Assembly: GCA_020201305.1 (NCBI GenBank)
Contig: JAIVHC010000092.1
Coordinates: 1 to 5,384 of the forward strand
Origin: Geobacteraceae bacterium
Lineage (GTDB): Bacteria; Desulfobacterota; Desulfuromonadia; Desulfuromonadales; Desulfuromonadaceae
Direction of reading: 5' to 3'
DNA: 5,384 bases
Each line of letters begins with the position of its first letter. Positions within the stretch are counted from its first letter, which is position 1. Position numbers and translations under genes: made by a program. The notes below the pieces were generated by a model. That model was not told where the DNA came from, did not search any database, and saw only the letters and a program-made list of their open reading frames with translations. Shown here one piece after another: positions 5,200 through 5,384 of the stretch.

Positions 5200-5384
5200 A
5201 TGGCTAAAACTGTTGCAATTCTCACCGGCGGCGGAGACTGTCCGGGGCTTAATGCAGTGATCCGCGGTGTAGTACGTTCAGCCATAAAAAATTACGGTTG
5301 GCGCGTGCTCGGGATACTGGACGGATTTGACGGCTTGCTTGAAGGCAACCGTGTAACAGAACTCACCCTCGACTCCACCCGCGG
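5200..5384 (+). CDS. pfkA: 6-phosphofructokinase, N-terminal part (cut by window end)
   Basis: The first 61 codons of phosphofructokinase, the committed step of glycolysis (fructose 6-phosphate to fructose 1,6-bisphosphate). AAGGAG at 5186-5191 lies 8 bases before the ATG, which makes the start firm. The nucleotide-binding loop AILTGGGDCPGLNAVIRG (residues 6-23) aligns with the TSGGDAPGMNA motif of E. coli PfkA, with Gly replacing Ser and Cys replacing Ala. This GGGDCPGLN version is common in the phosphofructokinase branch that contains both ATP- and pyrophosphate-dependent enzymes. The residues that decide the phosphate donor lie beyond the window, so the donor is open. VLGILDGFDGLLEG (36-49) is the next conserved segment. 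It begins 22 bases after exbD and may be read through from the upstream operon. Confidence 0.93.
   Translation, partial: MAKTVAILTGGGDCPGLNAVIRGVVRSAIKNYGWRVLGILDGFDGLLEGNRVTELTLDSTR

Overview
This looks like chromosomal DNA from a Gram-negative bacterium with roughly balanced base composition. Every credible gene is on the + strand, packed with overlaps or gaps of a few bases. The outer-membrane inference rests on a paired ExbB/TolQ-type and ExbD/TolR-type energy-transducing gene couple. The general style of RmuC, ExbB and phosphofructokinase reminds me of deltaproteobacterial (Desulfuromonadales-like) or Fibrobacterota-like genomes. That is an impression from memory, not an identification.

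Region 1 (1-3150) is a tightly coupled cluster: a small orphan protein ending in a cysteine knot-like tail, an O6-alkylguanine-DNA alkyltransferase (ogt), a PaaI-like hotdog thioesterase, rmuC, and a MutT-like Nudix hydrolase. Alkyltransferase, RmuC and MutT share a theme of nucleic-acid and nucleotide damage control. Two of the five genes are visibly damaged. The thioesterase lacks, in frame, the central segment that carries the HGG motif and hotdog helix. The Nudix gene breaks inside its Nudix box, and its recognisable C-terminus continues in another reading frame. The alkyltransferase also has an unclear N-terminus.

Region 2 (3151-3491) is a 341-base gene-free stretch. It holds a T6-G10 homopolymer, four ACGCC repeats around a weak terminator-like hairpin, and two promoter-like elements of the same design exactly 35 bases apart, pointing at the next operon.

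Region 3 (3492-5384) is a second operon: a LapA-domain (DUF1049) membrane protein with an unusually long low-complexity tail, the ExbB-like proton channel subunit, the ExbD-like partner, and the first 61 codons of 6-phosphofructokinase, cut by the window end. The ExbB/ExbD pair would convert proton motive force into work on a periplasm-spanning partner, but no TonB or TolA is visible here.

I see no CRISPR array, insertion sequence, tRNA or rRNA, and no convincing gene on the minus strand. Nothing here amounts to a new multi-gene system. The most informative signal is the pair of internal gene deletions in region 1.
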